Shown piece by piece: positions 26,579 through 37,960 of a stretch of 64,000 nt of DNA (its first letter is position 1; every line of letters starts with the position of its first letter). A program made the translations under genes and the position numbers. The notes under the pieces were generated by a model. That model did no database searches. It was not told the DNA's origin and saw only the letters and a list, made by a program, of their open reading frames with translations. The stretch covers positions 1,736,001 through 1,800,000 of the forward strand of contig NZ_JABXWB010000001.1 of assembly GCF_013375555.1 (NCBI RefSeq), in the 5' to 3' direction. Source of the stretch: Sphingobium sp. EM0848. Lineage in GTDB: Bacteria; Pseudomonadota; Alphaproteobacteria; Sphingomonadales; Sphingomonadaceae.

Positions 26579-27979
26579 TCACATATGGATCGGCTTGCCC
26601 GTCACGGCCATGGCCGCTTCCTTGATCGCTTCGCTGTGCGTCGGATGCGCATGGCAGGTATAGGCGATGTCCTCGCTCGACGCGCCGAACTCCATCGCCT
26701 GCGCGGCCTGCGCGATCATCGTGCCGGCGACCGAAGCAATGATCCAGACGCCCAGAACCTTGTCGGTTTCGGCATCGGCGATCACCTTCACGAAGCCGTC
26801 CGGCTCATGATTGGTCTTGGCGCGGCTGTTCGCCATCATCGGGAATTTGCCGACCTTGACCGCGCCCTTTTCCTTGGCCGCTTCTTCGGTCAGGCCCACG
26901 CCAGCGATTTCCGGCTTGGTGTATACCACCGACGGGATCACGTCATGGTTCACAATGCCGGTCAGGCCCGCGATATTCTCGGCAACGGCAATGCCTTCGT
27001 CCTCGGCCTTGTGCGCCAGCATCGGGCCGGGGATGACGTCGCCGATCGCCCAGACGCCCGGAACCTTGGTCGCGAAGTCATGATCGGTTTCGATCTGGCC
27101 GCGCGCGTTGAGTTCCAGACCGATCTTGTCGAGGCCCAGCCCTTCGGTGTTCGGACGGCGGCCGATCGACACCAGCACGACATCGGCTTCGATCTTCTCG
27201 GCGGCTCCACCGGCAGCGGGTTCGACCGTCAGGGTGACGCCCTTCTTGCCGACCTCGGCGCCCGTGACCTTCGTGCCGAGCTTGTACTCAAAGCCCTGCT
27301 TCTTGAAGATCTTGTTCGCTTCCTTGCGGACTTCGCCGTCCATGCCGGGCAGGATCTGGTCGAGATACTCCACAACCGTGACCTTCGCGCCAACGCGACG
27401 CCACACCGAACCCAGTTCCAAACCGATGACACCGCCGCCGACGACGACCAGATGCCCCGGAACCTTGTCCAGTTCCAGCGCGCCGGTCGAATCGACGATC
27501 TTGCCGCCGGCATTGTCGACCGCGACGCCCGGAAGCGGCGTGACCGACGAGCCGGTGGCGATGACGATATTCTTCGCCGTCACCTTCTTGCCCGCCACTT
27601 CGACGGTGTTGGCGCCGGTGAAGGTGGCAAGGCCCTTCAGCCAATCCACCTTGTTCTTCTTGAACAGGAACTCGATGCCGCCGGTCAGGCCCTTCACCGC
27701 ATCCTTGCGCTGGCCCTGCATGGTATCGAGGTCCAGGCTCATCTTGTCGATCTTGACGCCCAGCTTGGCGAGCGCGCCGTTCGCAGCCTCTTCATACAAT
27801 TCCGAAGCGTGCAGCAGCGCCTTGGACGGAATGCAGCCAACATTGAGGCAGGTGCCGCCCAGCGTCTCGCGGCTTTCGGCGCAGGCGGTCTTCAGACCAA
27901 GCTGCGCCGCACGGATCGCGGCGACATAGCCGCCCGGCCCCGCGCCGATTACCAGAACGTCATAGTCGAATTCAGCCAT
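26579..27979 (-). CDS. lpdA: dihydrolipoyl dehydrogenase (E3)
   Basis: Re-oxidises lipoamide in 2-oxoacid dehydrogenase complexes, making NADH. The 466 residues have VIGAGPGGYVAAIRAA (FAD), the redox-active disulfide CLNVGCIPSKAL, VVGGGVIGLELGSVWRR (NAD) and the C-terminal HAHPTHSEAIKEAA with the catalytic His. It follows odhB by 26 bases, so it is probably the E3 of the 2-oxoglutarate dehydrogenase complex. Confidence 0.97.
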   Translation of the reverse strand: MAEFDYDVLVIGAGPGGYVAAIRAAQLGLKTACAESRETLGGTCLNVGCIPSKALLHASELYEEAANGALAKLGVKIDKMSLDLDTMQGQRKDAVKGLTGGIEFLFKKNKVDWLKGLATFTGANTVEVAGKKVTAKNIVIATGSSVTPLPGVAVDNAGGKIVDSTGALELDKVPGHLVVVGGGVIGLELGSVWRRVGAKVTVVEYLDQILPGMDGEVRKEANKIFKKQGFEYKLGTKVTGAEVGKKGVTLTVEPAAGGAAEKIEADVVLVSIGRRPNTEGLGLDKIGLELNARGQIETDHDFATKVPGVWAIGDVIPGPMLAHKAEDEGIAVAENIAGLTGIVNHDVIPSVVYTKPEIAGVGLTEEAAKEKGAVKVGKFPMMANSRAKTNHEPDGFVKVIADAETDKVLGVWIIASVAGTMIAQAAQAMEFGASSEDIAYTCHAHPTHSEAIKEAAMAVTGKPIHM

Positions 27980-28005
27980 GGTTCGTCTTCCTCTGGCGTG
28001 ATGTC

Positions 28006-29244
28006 TTACAGGTCGATCAGCAGGCGGGTCGGATCTTCGATCGCGTTCTTGACCGCGACGAGGAAGGTGACCGCTTCGCGACCATCGATCAAGCGATGGT
28101 CATAGCTGAGCGCAAGATACATCATCGGACGGATGACGATCTGGCCGTCGCGGACGACCGGACGGTCCTCGATGCGGTGGAGGCCCAGCACCGCCGACTG
28201 CGGCGGGTTGATGATCGGGCTGGACAGCAGCGAGCCGAAGACGCCGCCATTGGAGATGGTGAAGGTGCCGCCCTTCATATCGTCCATGGTGAGCGTGCCT
28301 TCCTTGGCCTTCTTGCCGAAGCCGCCGATGGTCTTTTCGATCTCAGCCACGCTCAGCGATTCCGCGTTGCGGATGACCGGCACGACCAGACCGTTCGGGG
28401 CCGAAACCGCGACCGAAATGTCCGCGAAATCGTTATAGACGATCTCATCGCCCTCGATCTGCGCGTTGACGCCCGGAATGTCGCGCAGCGCCATGCAGAC
28501 GGCCTTGGTGAAGAAGCCCATGAAACCCAGACGGACGCCATGCTTCTTCTCGAACAGGTCCTTATACTTGGCGCGCGCCTCGATGACGTTGGTCATGTCG
28601 ACGTCGTTATAGGTCGTCAGGAGAGCAGCGTTGTTCTGTGCTTCCTTCAGGCGCTTGGCGACCGTCTGGCGCAGGCGGGTCATCTTGACGCGTTCCTGCG
28701 CACGGCTGGGACCAGCGGCCGGGGCAGCTGCGGCAGGCGCGGCAGCCTGAGCCGAAGCAGCCGCCTTGGCGGTGCCGGCGGCGACGGCGGCCATCACGTC
28801 ATCCTTGGTCAGGCGACCGTCCTTGCCCGTGCCCTTGATCTTGCTCGGGTCCAGACCATGTTCCAACACCAGGCGGCGCACGGCAGGCGACAGGGTCAGG
28901 CTGCCGCCTTCATCTTCATCCGCGGGAGCCGAAGCGGCCGGCGCCGGGGTCGCAGCTTCCGCCTTGGCAGCAGGAGCAGCAGCGGCAGGAGTCGCCGCAG
29001 CAGCCGCGCCTTCATTCACATAGGCCAGCAGAGCGCCGACATTCACGGTGTCGCCTTCCTTGGCGACGATATCGCCCAGCGTACCGCCGACCGGCGCGGG
29101 CACATCAACCGCAACCTTGTCGGTTTCGAGGGACACGATGGGCTCATCCGCCTTCACGGCGTCGCCGGGCTTCTTCAGCCACTGACCAACGGTTGCTTCG
29201 GTAACGGATTCGCCCAGCGTGGGGACTTTTACTTCGGTAGCCAT
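28006..29244 (-). CDS. odhB: dihydrolipoamide succinyltransferase (E2 of 2-oxoglutarate dehydrogenase)
   Basis: Core of the 2-oxoglutarate dehydrogenase complex. The 412 residues are a lipoyl domain (residues 1-76, with the lipoylated Lys in [10 protein letters not shown]), an Ala/Pro-rich linker, a peripheral-subunit binding domain around [20 protein letters not shown], a second Ala-rich linker, and the catalytic domain ending in [17 protein letters not shown] with the active-site His-Asp. It is 8 bases after odhA. Confidence 0.97.
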   Translation of the reverse strand: MATEVKVPTLGESVTEATVGQWLKKPGDAVKADEPIVSLETDKVAVDVPAPVGGTLGDIVAKEGDTVNVGALLAYVNEGAAAAATPAAAAPAAKAEAATPAPAASAPADEDEGGSLTLSPAVRRLVLEHGLDPSKIKGTGKDGRLTKDDVMAAVAAGTAKAAASAQAAAPAAAAPAAGPSRAQERVKMTRLRQTVAKRLKEAQNNAALLTTYNDVDMTNVIEARAKYKDLFEKKHGVRLGFMGFFTKAVCMALRDIPGVNAQIEGDEIVYNDFADISVAVSAPNGLVVPVIRNAESLSVAEIEKTIGGFGKKAKEGTLTMDDMKGGTFTISNGGVFGSLLSSPIINPPQSAVLGLHRIEDRPVVRDGQIVIRPMMYLALSYDHRLIDGREAVTFLVAVKNAIEDPTRLLIDL

Positions 29245-29252
29245 GAGCTTGT

Positions 29253-32048
29253 TCAGCCTTTCTTCTGGCGACGGATTTCTTCACGGACGCTGTGACCCAG
29301 CGCATCGGCGACGAGGGCGCCCTGTTCGGCGACATGGCGCTTGGCGAGACCCGTTGCGGGCGACGCCGAGGCCTTGCGACCGGCATAGCGGGCGCGCATC
29401 GGCGCCTTGCCGGCCTGCGCCAGAGCTTCCTCGATATAGGGTTCCACGAAGAACCAGGCGCCGTTGTTGCGCGGTTCTTCCTGACACCAGACGACCTCCT
29501 GAAGGTTCGTCATACGCGCTATGCGCGTGGCGAGGGCCTCCGTCGCGAACGGGTAGATCTGCTCGATGCGAACGATCTGCACGTCCTTGTCGCCAGCGGC
29601 ATCGCGGGCTTCCATCAGGTCATAGAAGACCTTGCCGGAGCACAGGACCAGGCGCTTGGTATCCTTGTCGGGCGCCGCATTGGGGTCCGACAGGATGCGC
29701 TTGAAGTGCGTTTCACCCTGGAAATCCTCCGCCTTGCTGACCGCCAACTTGTGACGCAGCAGCGACTTGGGCGCCATGATGATCAGCGGCTTGCGGAAGG
29801 GCCGCAGCATCTGACGACGCAGGACATGGAAATAGTTCGCCGGGGTGGTGATGTTCGCGACCTGGATATTCCCCTCGGCGCAGAGCTGGAGATAACGCTC
29901 CAGACGAGCCGAGCTATGCTCCGGCCCCTGCCCTTCATAGCCATGCGGCAACAGGCAGACGAGGCCGTTGGAACGCAGCCACTTGGTCTCCGACGAGGCG
30001 ATATACTGGTCGAAGATGATCTGCGCACCGTTTGCGAAGTCACCGAACTGCGCTTCCCAAAGCACCAGGCTCTTCGGGTCCGCCAGCGCGAAACCATATT
30101 CGAAGCCCAACACGCCATATTCGGAAAGCGGCGAGTCCAGCACCTCGAAACGGCCATGCGGCACGGTCGACAGCGGGATATATTTCGCTTCCGTATCCTG
30201 GTCGGTCCAGACGGCGTGACGCTGGCTGAAGGTGCCGCGCCCGGAGTCCTGACCCGACAGGCGGACGCCATAGCCTTCCGACAGCAGCGACCCGAAGGCC
30301 AGCGCCTCGCCGGTCGCCCAGTCGAAATTCTCGCCGGTCTTAAACATCTCCGCCTTGGCGTCGATCACGCGCTTCAGCGTCTTGTGGACGTTATGGCCTT
30401 CCGGGATCGTCGTCAGCGTCTTGCCCAGGCTGTCGAACAGCTTCTGGCTGATCGCCGACTCGACACTCTGCCGGGTGGTTTCGGCGTCGGCGGGCTTGTG
30501 CAGGCCCGACCAGCGACCGGCGAACCAGTCTGCCTTGTTGGGCTTGTAGCTCTTGCCTGCCTCGAATTCGTCCTCCAGATGATTGACGAAATCGCCGGTC
30601 ACCTTGTTGACATAGTCGTCGTCGACCACGCCTTCGGCCTTCAGCCGTGCCGAATACATGTCGCTGACCGGCGGATGCTGGCGGATCTTGGCATACATCT
30701 GCGGCTGCGTGAACGAAGGCTCGTCGCCCTCATTATGGCCGAAGCGGCGATAGCACCACATGTCGATCACGATGTCGCGATGGAAGGTCTGGCGATATTC
30801 CATCGCCAGCTTGCACGCGAAGGTCACGGCTTCCGGATCGTCGCCGTTGACGTGCAGGATCGGCGCCTGGACACCCTTGGCGACGTCACTCGGATAGGGC
30901 GAGCCGCGCGAAAATTGCGGGCTGGTCGTGAAGCCGATCTGGTTGTTGACGATGAAGTGGATGCAGCCGCCGGTATTGTAGCCGTCGACGCCCGAGAAGC
31001 CGAAGCACTCCCAGACGATCCCCTGCCCGGCAAAGGCAGCGTCGCCATGGATCAGCACGGGCAGAACCTGCTCATGCTTTTCCAGATCGTCGCGGAAGGT
31101 CTGCTGCGCGCGCACCTTGCCCAGCACCACCGGATCGACGGTTTCGAGGTGCGAGGGGTTCGGGACCAGCGACATATGGACCTTGACGCCGTCGAACTCG
31201 CGGTCGGTCGAGGTGCCCAAGTGATATTTCACGTCGCCCGAACCACCGACATCCTCGGGATTGGCGGTGCCGCCCGAAAATTCGTGGAAGATGACGCGGA
31301 AGCCCTTGGCCATCACATTGGCCAGCACGTTCAGGCGACCACGGTGGGCCATGCCGAACACGATCTCACGCACGCCCGACAGGCCGCCATATTTGATGAC
31401 CGCCTCGAGCGCGGGGATCATCGATTCGCCGCCGTCCAGACCAAAGCGCTTGGTGCCGACATATTTGCGGCCCAGGAACTTCTCATACTGTTCGGCGTGG
31501 ATCACCTTGGTCAGGATCGCCTTCTTGCCCTCGGGCGTGAAATGGATTTCCTTATCCTTGCCCTCCAGACGTTCCTGCAAGAAGCGGCGCTCCTCCACAT
31601 CGGCGATGTGCATATATTCCAGGCCGACATTGCCGCAATAATTGGCCCGCAGGATCGCGACGATCTCGCGCACCGTGCCATATTGCAGGCCCAGCGTACC
31701 GCCGAGATAGATCTTCTTCTCAAGGTTGGTGAGACCGTGATATTCGGGCGTGAGGTCAGCGGGCAGGTCGCGCTTCGCCAGACCAAGCGGATCGAGATTG
31801 GCCGCGAGGTGACCACGTACGCGATACGTGCGGATCAGCATCTGCGCGCGGATTGCATCTTCGGCCGCTTCTGCGATATCGGCGTCCGACACCGCCTTGC
31901 CGGCGGCTTTGGCGGCGGCTTTCACAGCCACCTGCATCTGCGTGGGATCAAGTGCCCCGGTCAGGTCGTCGGTATCAATCGGCGGCCAGTTGGTGCGTGC
32001 CCAGCTTGGCCCGCGTTCGATCTCGAAGTCCTGGTTCTCGTAACCCAT
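29253..32048 (-). CDS. odhA: 2-oxoglutarate dehydrogenase E1 component
   Basis: Thiamine diphosphate enzyme decarboxylating 2-oxoglutarate to the succinyl-lipoyl intermediate. The 931 residues match the family. [14 protein letters not shown], the [16 protein letters not shown] segment, [22 protein letters not shown] thiamine-binding sequence and the C-terminal transketolase domain ([10 protein letters not shown]) are present. It is followed by odhB and lpdA and preceded by sucD on the same strand with a hairpin between. Confidence 0.97.
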   Translation of the reverse strand: MGYENQDFEIERGPSWARTNWPPIDTDDLTGALDPTQMQVAVKAAAKAAGKAVSDADIAEAAEDAIRAQMLIRTYRVRGHLAANLDPLGLAKRDLPADLTPEYHGLTNLEKKIYLGGTLGLQYGTVREIVAILRANYCGNVGLEYMHIADVEERRFLQERLEGKDKEIHFTPEGKKAILTKVIHAEQYEKFLGRKYVGTKRFGLDGGESMIPALEAVIKYGGLSGVREIVFGMAHRGRLNVLANVMAKGFRVIFHEFSGGTANPEDVGGSGDVKYHLGTSTDREFDGVKVHMSLVPNPSHLETVDPVVLGKVRAQQTFRDDLEKHEQVLPVLIHGDAAFAGQGIVWECFGFSGVDGYNTGGCIHFIVNNQIGFTTSPQFSRGSPYPSDVAKGVQAPILHVNGDDPEAVTFACKLAMEYRQTFHRDIVIDMWCYRRFGHNEGDEPSFTQPQMYAKIRQHPPVSDMYSARLKAEGVVDDDYVNKVTGDFVNHLEDEFEAGKSYKPNKADWFAGRWSGLHKPADAETTRQSVESAISQKLFDSLGKTLTTIPEGHNVHKTLKRVIDAKAEMFKTGENFDWATGEALAFGSLLSEGYGVRLSGQDSGRGTFSQRHAVWTDQDTEAKYIPLSTVPHGRFEVLDSPLSEYGVLGFEYGFALADPKSLVLWEAQFGDFANGAQIIFDQYIASSETKWLRSNGLVCLLPHGYEGQGPEHSSARLERYLQLCAEGNIQVANITTPANYFHVLRRQMLRPFRKPLIIMAPKSLLRHKLAVSKAEDFQGETHFKRILSDPNAAPDKDTKRLVLCSGKVFYDLMEARDAAGDKDVQIVRIEQIYPFATEALATRIARMTNLQEVVWCQEEPRNNGAWFFVEPYIEEALAQAGKAPMRARYAGRKASASPATGLAKRHVAEQGALVADALGHSVREEIRRQKKG

Positions 32049-32096
32049 TTCTCATGTCCCATGCCGACCGCGTGCAGTCGCGGAGCGGGGTAACAA

Positions 32097-32120
32097 GCGG
32101 CCGGGGTGCAGCCCGGCCGC
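32097..32120 (-). terminator. hairpin between sucD and odhA
   Basis: Perfect 9-base stem (GCGGCCGGG / CCCGGCCGC) with a 6-base loop, 14 bases after the sucD stop. On the minus strand it is followed by TTGTTACC rather than a clean T run, so read-through into odhA is likely. Confidence 0.5.
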
Positions 32121-32134
32121 CTTGTCTGGCGTGA

Positions 32135-33019
32135 TTAGCCCTTCAACACTTCGAGCAGGGTCGTGCCCAACTCGGAGGGGCTGGCAGCGACCTTGATGCC
32201 GGCCGCTTCCATCGCCGCGATCTTGCTCTCGGCGTCGCCCTTGCCGCCCGACACGATCGCGCCGGCATGGCCCATGCGACGGCCCGGAGGCGCCGTGCGG
32301 CCCGCGATAAAGCCGGCCATCGGCTTCTTGCGGCCCTTCTTGGCTTCGTCGATCAGGAACTGGGCAGCCTGCTCTTCCGCGTCGCCGCCGATTTCACCGA
32401 TCATGATGATCGATTCGGTGGCGTCGTCGGCCAGGAACAGTTCCAGCACGTCGATGAAGTTGGTGCCGTTGACCGGATCGCCGCCGATGCCGACAGCCGT
32501 GGTCTGGCCCAGGCCCGCATTGGTGGTCTGGAACACCGCCTCATAGGTCAGCGTGCCCGAACGCGACACGACGCCGACGCTGCCCTTCGAGAAGATGTTG
32601 CCGGGCATGATGCCGATCTTGCATTCGCCGGGCGTCAGCAGGCCGGGGCAGTTCGGGCCGATCAGGCGCGACTTCGAACCGGACAGAGCACGCTTCACGC
32701 GAACCATGTCGAGGACCGGAATGCCTTCGGTGATGCAGACGATCAGCGGAATTTCCGCGTCGATCGCTTCCAGGATCGAGTCGGCCGCGAACGGCGGCGG
32801 AACATAGATGACCGATGCGTCGGCGCCGGTCTTCGACTTGGCTTCGGCAACGGTGTCGAACATGGGCAGACCGATATGGGTCGTGCCGCCCTTGCCCGGC
32901 GTGACGCCGCCAACCATTTGCGTGCCATAGGCAAGCGCGGTTTCGGTGTGGAAGGTGCCGGTGGCACCGGTCATACCCTGGGTGATGACCTTGGTGTTCT
33001 TGTTCACCAGAATGGACAT
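32135..33019 (-). CDS. sucD: succinyl-CoA synthetase alpha subunit
   Basis: With the beta subunit makes succinate and NTP from succinyl-CoA. The 294 residues have the N-terminal CoA-binding domain ([18 protein letters not shown]) and the phosphohistidine segment [16 protein letters not shown]. The beta-subunit gene sucC, usually directly upstream, is not here: mdh is upstream instead. It must be elsewhere in the genome. Confidence 0.96.
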   Translation of the reverse strand: MSILVNKNTKVITQGMTGATGTFHTETALAYGTQMVGGVTPGKGGTTHIGLPMFDTVAEAKSKTGADASVIYVPPPFAADSILEAIDAEIPLIVCITEGIPVLDMVRVKRALSGSKSRLIGPNCPGLLTPGECKIGIMPGNIFSKGSVGVVSRSGTLTYEAVFQTTNAGLGQTTAVGIGGDPVNGTNFIDVLELFLADDATESIIMIGEIGGDAEEQAAQFLIDEAKKGRKKPMAGFIAGRTAPPGRRMGHAGAIVSGGKGDAESKIAAMEAAGIKVAASPSELGTTLLEVLKG

Positions 33020-33072
33020 GCGTGTCCCTTTATCTTCTGTGGACGTGGCACTTTGGGTCTAAAGGCGACCCA

Positions 33073-33097
33073 TCCCAGGCTGCGCACTCACCTGGGA
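33073..33097. repeat. inverted repeat between mdh and sucD
   Basis: A 7-base perfect stem (TCCCAGG / CCTGGGA) with an 11-base loop in the 104-base mdh-sucD gap. It has no T run; possibly a transcript-processing hairpin. Confidence 0.35.
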
Positions 33098-33123
33098 CAG
33101 ATCGGTGCAAGTTCGTAGCGAAA

Positions 33124-34154
<1,031 letters not shown>

Positions 34155-34189
34155 CCGCGCAAAAGCCCCAGTCCCAAATTATCTTTGCA

Positions 34190-34320
34190 ATTCATTCGCA
34201 ATTTCATTAGAGGTGATTTTGCCTCTGATGCCCAAGCGCTCCTACCCTGGCGCATGGCCCTTCCCCCGCAGCGGCCACCTGCCGCGCGCCTCCCTTCCCG
34301 GAAGCGCGCGGCCCCTTTTT
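34190..34320 (+). ncRNA. possible small RNA ending in a strong terminator
   Basis: Both flanking genes (mdh and zapE) read leftward, yet the gap carries a rightward intrinsic terminator: a perfect 9-base stem GCCGCGCGC / GCGCGCGGC (34281-34289, 34304-34312) followed by CCCCTTTTT. The loop contains CTCCC, an anti-Shine-Dalgarno-like sequence as found in several alphaproteobacterial sRNA families. A small hairpin (AGAGG / CCTCT) lies at 34209-34226 in an AT-richer stretch that could hold a promoter. The 5' end is a guess. Confidence 0.35.
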
Positions 34321-34369
34321 CTCTAATCTTAGATTGTTACCAGATGAACGGACTCGCGAGAGGGCGAAA

Positions 34370-35482
34370 TTATTTCTCGCCGTGTCCCAGCGCCAGATAA
34401 TCGTCCGACTGCATTTCCATCAGCCGCGACACGGTGCGCTCGAACTCGAAGGCGCCATCGCCTTCGGGATACAGCCGCGCAGGCTCCGCATCGGCGGAGG
34501 CGAGCAGCTTCACCTTATATTCGTAAAGCGCGTCGATCAGTGTCACGAAGCGCGCCGCCTCGTTGCGCTTTTCCGGACCCAGCACGGGTATGCCGACGAT
34601 GATGACGGTGTGATATTTGCGCGCGATCGCCAGATAATCCGGCGCTCCGCGCGCTTCGGCGCAGAGACGCTTGAAGGAAAAGACGGCCACGCCCTTCAGG
34701 CTCTTGGGAACATGCAGCGTGCGCCCGCCCTGCACCTTCATATCCTCGGCCGGCACCTTGGCGCGATCCTCGACCGGATAATCGGTCAGCCGGAAAAAAG
34801 CCTCCGACAAGGCTTTGGTCGCCTCCGGGCCATTGGGCGCGTGCCACAGCTTGGCATCCCCAAGACGATCAAGCCGGTAATCAGTCGGCCCGTTCAGCGT
34901 CATCACGTCCAGCTTCGCCTTGATGAGGTCGATGAAAGGCAGGAAAAGCTGTCGGTTGAGACCGTTCTTGTAGAGTTCGTCCGGCTCGCGGTTGGAGGTG
35001 GTGACGATTGTCACCCGCTTTTCGAGCAGCCCCGTGAACAGGCGCGACATGATCGCGGCGTCCGCCATATTGTTGACGACCATTTCATCGAAGCAGAGCA
35101 GACGCGCTTCATCGGCCAGCGACTCGACAACCGGCGGGATCGGATCGCCCGTTTCCGACTTGCGCGCCTCGGCCAGCCGGGCATGGACGTCCAGCATGAA
35201 CTCATGGAAATGGGCGCGCATCTTGCGCTGGACATGAACCGAGTCGAAGAACAGGTCCATCAGCATCGATTTGCCGCGCCCGACGCCGCCCCACATATAG
35301 AGTCCGCGCGGCGGCTCCGGCGCCTTGCGGAGCAGCTTCCACAGCGTCGATCCGCGCGGCGGTGTCGCCTCCAGTTCCTGTTGCAGCCGGTTGAGTCGCT
35401 CCGCAGCCGCCCGCTGGTCGGGATCGGCCCGCAATTCACCCGCCGCGACCAGCGCATCATATCTGGCGATAACGCTTGTCAC
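34370..35482 (-). CDS. zapE: cell division ATPase ZapE (AFG1-like)
   Basis: AAA-type ATPase linked to Z-ring constriction and to turnover of respiratory proteins in the mitochondrial AFG1 homologues. A GTG start at 35482 (VTSVIARYDALVAAG) gives 370 residues, the family length, and overlaps the previous stop by four bases (GTGA). Walker A is GGVGRGKSM, Walker B LLCFDEMVV, and the sensor region TSNREPDELYKNGLNRQLFL. The upstream 51-codon extension is not family-like. Confidence 0.92.
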   Translation of the reverse strand: MTSVIARYDALVAAGELRADPDQRAAAERLNRLQQELEATPPRGSTLWKLLRKAPEPPRGLYMWGGVGRGKSMLMDLFFDSVHVQRKMRAHFHEFMLDVHARLAEARKSETGDPIPPVVESLADEARLLCFDEMVVNNMADAAIMSRLFTGLLEKRVTIVTTSNREPDELYKNGLNRQLFLPFIDLIKAKLDVMTLNGPTDYRLDRLGDAKLWHAPNGPEATKALSEAFFRLTDYPVEDRAKVPAEDMKVQGGRTLHVPKSLKGVAVFSFKRLCAEARGAPDYLAIARKYHTVIIVGIPVLGPEKRNEAARFVTLIDALYEYKVKLLASADAEPARLYPEGDGAFEFERTVSRLMEMQSDDYLALGHGEK

Positions 35483-35940
35483 TTCGGAACAGGTGCCTTG
35501 CGCACCGTTGCGGTCGAGGCCGCGATCAGATTTTCGTCCTGATGGATGGTGAGGCGCAGGAACATCAGCCGCGCCGTCTCCCGCAGCAATTCGACCTCTG
35601 CGCGCAGGATCGAACCGATTTTGCCGGAACCGCAATATTGCATGCTAAGGTCAACCGTCACTGCCGCCGCCTGTTCCGGCCGCCCCATCGCGGCCAGCGC
35701 GGCAAAATAGGCGTGATCGGCAAAACCGGCAAGGAAACCACCATGCAGCGCACCCAGCCGATTGGCGTGCGACGGCGCGCTTTCCAGCATGACCGTCGCT
35801 TTCCCCGCCGTATCGCTCCGCGAATAGCTGGTGCCGATCGCCGTGTCGAGAAAGGTTCCCGGCACGGTGTCGGCCCAGGACAGCCAACCCGCCCAAGGCC
35901 CTTCGGCCACCAGGCTCAGATGACCCGCTCCATCGCTCAC
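35479..35940 (-). CDS. PaaI-type hot-dog thioesterase
   Basis: Encodes 153 residues with a single hot-dog domain. The NRLGALHGGFLAGFADHA segment is the hallmark of the PaaI/YdiI acyl-CoA thioesterase group (HGG turn and acid residue in the following helix). The substrate is unknown. It is translated together with zapE through a four-base overlap and starts five bases after sdhB, so the three genes are one transcript. Confidence 0.85.
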   Translation of the reverse strand: MSDGAGHLSLVAEGPWAGWLSWADTVPGTFLDTAIGTSYSRSDTAGKATVMLESAPSHANRLGALHGGFLAGFADHAYFAALAAMGRPEQAAAVTVDLSMQYCGSGKIGSILRAEVELLRETARLMFLRLTIHQDENLIAASTATVRKAPVPK

Positions 35941-35945
35941 GTCGA

Positions 35946-36734
35946 TCAGAGCTGCCGTTCGACCATCATCTTCTTGGTTTCCGCAATCGCCTTCGCCGGG
36001 CTCAGACCCTTGGGGCAGACATTCGCGCAGTTCATGATGGTGTGGCAGCGATAGAGGCGGAACGGATCCTCCAGATCGTCCAGACGCTCGCCGGTATATT
36101 CGTCGCGGCTGTCAGCCAGCCAGCGATAGGCCTGAAGCAGGATCGCCGGACCCAGAAACTTGTCGCTGTTCCACCAATAGCTAGGGCAGCTGGTCGAGCA
36201 GCAGGCGCACAGGATGCACTCATACAGGCCGTCCAGCTTCTCACGGTCGGCGGGCGACTGGAGTCGCTCCTTGCCGCTCGGCGCCGGGCTGACGGTTTGC
36301 AGCCAGGGCTTGATCGAGTTGTACTGCGCATAGAAATGTGTGAAATCGGGCACAAGATCCTTGATCACGTCCATGTGCGGCAGCGGCGTGATGCGCACTT
36401 CCTTGCCCGAGCATTCCTCGATCGAGGTGGTGCAGGCCAGGCCATTGCGACCGTTCATGTTCATCGAGCAGGAGCCGCAAATGCCTTCGCGGCAGGACCG
36501 GCGGAAGGTCAGCGTCGGATCATATTCATTCTTGATCTTCAGCAGCGCGTCCAGAACCATCGGCCCGCAATTGTCGAGATCGATCTCGAACGTGTCGTAG
36601 CGGGGGTTCTGACCGGAGTCGGGGTCGTAGCGATAAACCTTAAAGCTCTTGACGTTGGTGGCCCCGTCCGGCGCCTTGTGGGTTACACCCTTGGCGCTGA
36701 TCCTGCTGTTCTTGGGCAACGCAAATTCAGCCAT
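35946..36734 (-). CDS. sdhB: succinate dehydrogenase iron-sulfur subunit
   Basis: Electron-transfer subunit of respiratory complex II. The 262 residues from [12 protein letters not shown] contain the [2Fe-2S] motif [21 protein letters not shown] and the [4Fe-4S]/[3Fe-4S] cysteines [16 protein letters not shown] and [17 protein letters not shown]. The genes for SdhC, SdhD and SdhA, which usually precede it, are absent; the divergent glycosyltransferase gene lies directly upstream. It has its own candidate promoter. Confidence 0.97.
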   Translation of the reverse strand: MAEFALPKNSRISAKGVTHKAPDGATNVKSFKVYRYDPDSGQNPRYDTFEIDLDNCGPMVLDALLKIKNEYDPTLTFRRSCREGICGSCSMNMNGRNGLACTTSIEECSGKEVRITPLPHMDVIKDLVPDFTHFYAQYNSIKPWLQTVSPAPSGKERLQSPADREKLDGLYECILCACCSTSCPSYWWNSDKFLGPAILLQAYRWLADSRDEYTGERLDDLEDPFRLYRCHTIMNCANVCPKGLSPAKAIAETKKMMVERQL

Positions 36735-36763
36735 CGACAATAATTCCTCGCTAGTTGGCGCTG

Positions 36764-36792
36764 CCATTAACCGCTTGAACCGGCCATCTCAA
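36764..36792 (-). promoter_or_regulatory. candidate promoter of sdhB
   Basis: On the minus strand TTGAGA (36792-36787) and TAATGG (36769-36764) are 17 bases apart and lie about 30 bases before the sdhB ATG. This supports sdhB being transcribed on its own here. Confidence 0.45.
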
Positions 36793-36847
36793 TACCCTAA
36801 TTGCGCGGCGTTGACGCCTTAGCAATTTTTGAAAGTTCCCCCGATAG

Positions 36848-37960
36848 ATGACGAAAATCGCCCTCGTGACCTATGAGATGAATCAGGGCGGCACCAATCG
36901 GGTTCTCTGCCAACTAGCAGACGGTTTTTCAGCTGCTGGCTACGAAACCTTCATTCTATCATGCACTTCCACAGGCATATTGAATAGGCATTTCAGCGAC
37001 AAGCTTTGCAGCAGCGTAGAAAATATCGCACTGAGCAATAGGGCATGGAAAAGCAGAAGCTGGGGACAGATACGTACTTTCATACGCTATCGCCGCTGGC
37101 TGAAAGCCGTCAAACCGGATATCGTGCTCGCGACCGGTAATAATATAAGCTGGTTTTCGGGTCTCGGCACATTGTTGATGCCGGCACCCCGCGCACGGTT
37201 GATCATCAAGACGACCAATCCCATCATTCGCGAGCGCGACGGCGCGTTCGTCAGCACGATCCGCCGAACGGTATACAGTTTTCTTTTCCGCCGGGCCGAC
37301 AAGGTTTTAACCTTGAGCGATGCGGAAACCGCATTGCTGCAAGGTCAATTTCCTTCAGCCTCGGATCGTTTTGCCACCGTTTTCAATGCATATATAACCA
37401 GCCCCTTCGACCGAACCGGCCCCCTCCCCCCAGCACCGGGCCGCACGAGAATTGTTGTAGGAATTGGCCGTTTGGTCGAGCAGAAGAATTTCCCTCGGCT
37501 GCTCCATGCCTTCGCGCAAGGTTCGGACGAAAACGTTGTTCTGAAAATCGCAGGCGAGGGCAAGGACCGCAAAGCACTCGAAAGTCTTGCGAGGGAACTC
37601 GGCATTACCGATCGAGTGCAGTTTCTGGGCTTTGTGCAAGACATTCCCGCATTGCTGGCGAGCGCGGATCTTTTCGTGCTGTCGTCTGATTATGAAGGGC
37701 TTCCAGCGGTCGTAGTGGAAGCTCTTGGTTGCGATTGTCCGGTGATTGCTACCGATTGCTTCGCCAATGCGAAAGATTTACTGGAAGGTTTGCCAGGTTG
37801 CCGGGTTACCGAGCGAAGCGTCGAGGCGCTTGCAGACGCACTGAACGACTGGCTGAGCACATCCATGCCGCGCCCCTCCCTTCGTGATCATGCGGAACCA
37901 TACACCACAGCATCATCCGTTCGCAGCCATATGACAGCCATGCGCCTGTTACCGGCATGA
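36848..37960 (+). CDS. glycosyltransferase family 4 protein
   Basis: Encodes 370 residues of a GT-B retaining glycosyltransferase. The N-terminal acceptor domain starts TKIALVTYEMNQGGTNRVLC; the donor domain has VVGIGRLVEQKNFPRLLHAF, IAGEGKDRKALESLA and SSDYEGLPAVVVEALGCDCP with the E-x7-E pair. Base composition is visibly more AT-rich than in the neighbours, with codons such as TTA, AAT and TTT, which suggests transfer. It is co-translated with the next gene (ATGA overlap). Donor and acceptor are unknown. Confidence 0.9.
   Translation: MTKIALVTYEMNQGGTNRVLCQLADGFSAAGYETFILSCTSTGILNRHFSDKLCSSVENIALSNRAWKSRSWGQIRTFIRYRRWLKAVKPDIVLATGNNISWFSGLGTLLMPAPRARLIIKTTNPIIRERDGAFVSTIRRTVYSFLFRRADKVLTLSDAETALLQGQFPSASDRFATVFNAYITSPFDRTGPLPPAPGRTRIVVGIGRLVEQKNFPRLLHAFAQGSDENVVLKIAGEGKDRKALESLARELGITDRVQFLGFVQDIPALLASADLFVLSSDYEGLPAVVVEALGCDCPVIATDCFANAKDLLEGLPGCRVTERSVEALADALNDWLSTSMPRPSLRDHAEPYTTASSVRSHMTAMRLLPA

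Noticed and set aside
29292..32093. Rightward open frame of 933 codons opposite odhA
   Set aside because: Codon-position antisense of a strongly conserved enzyme; composition is that of a shadow frame.
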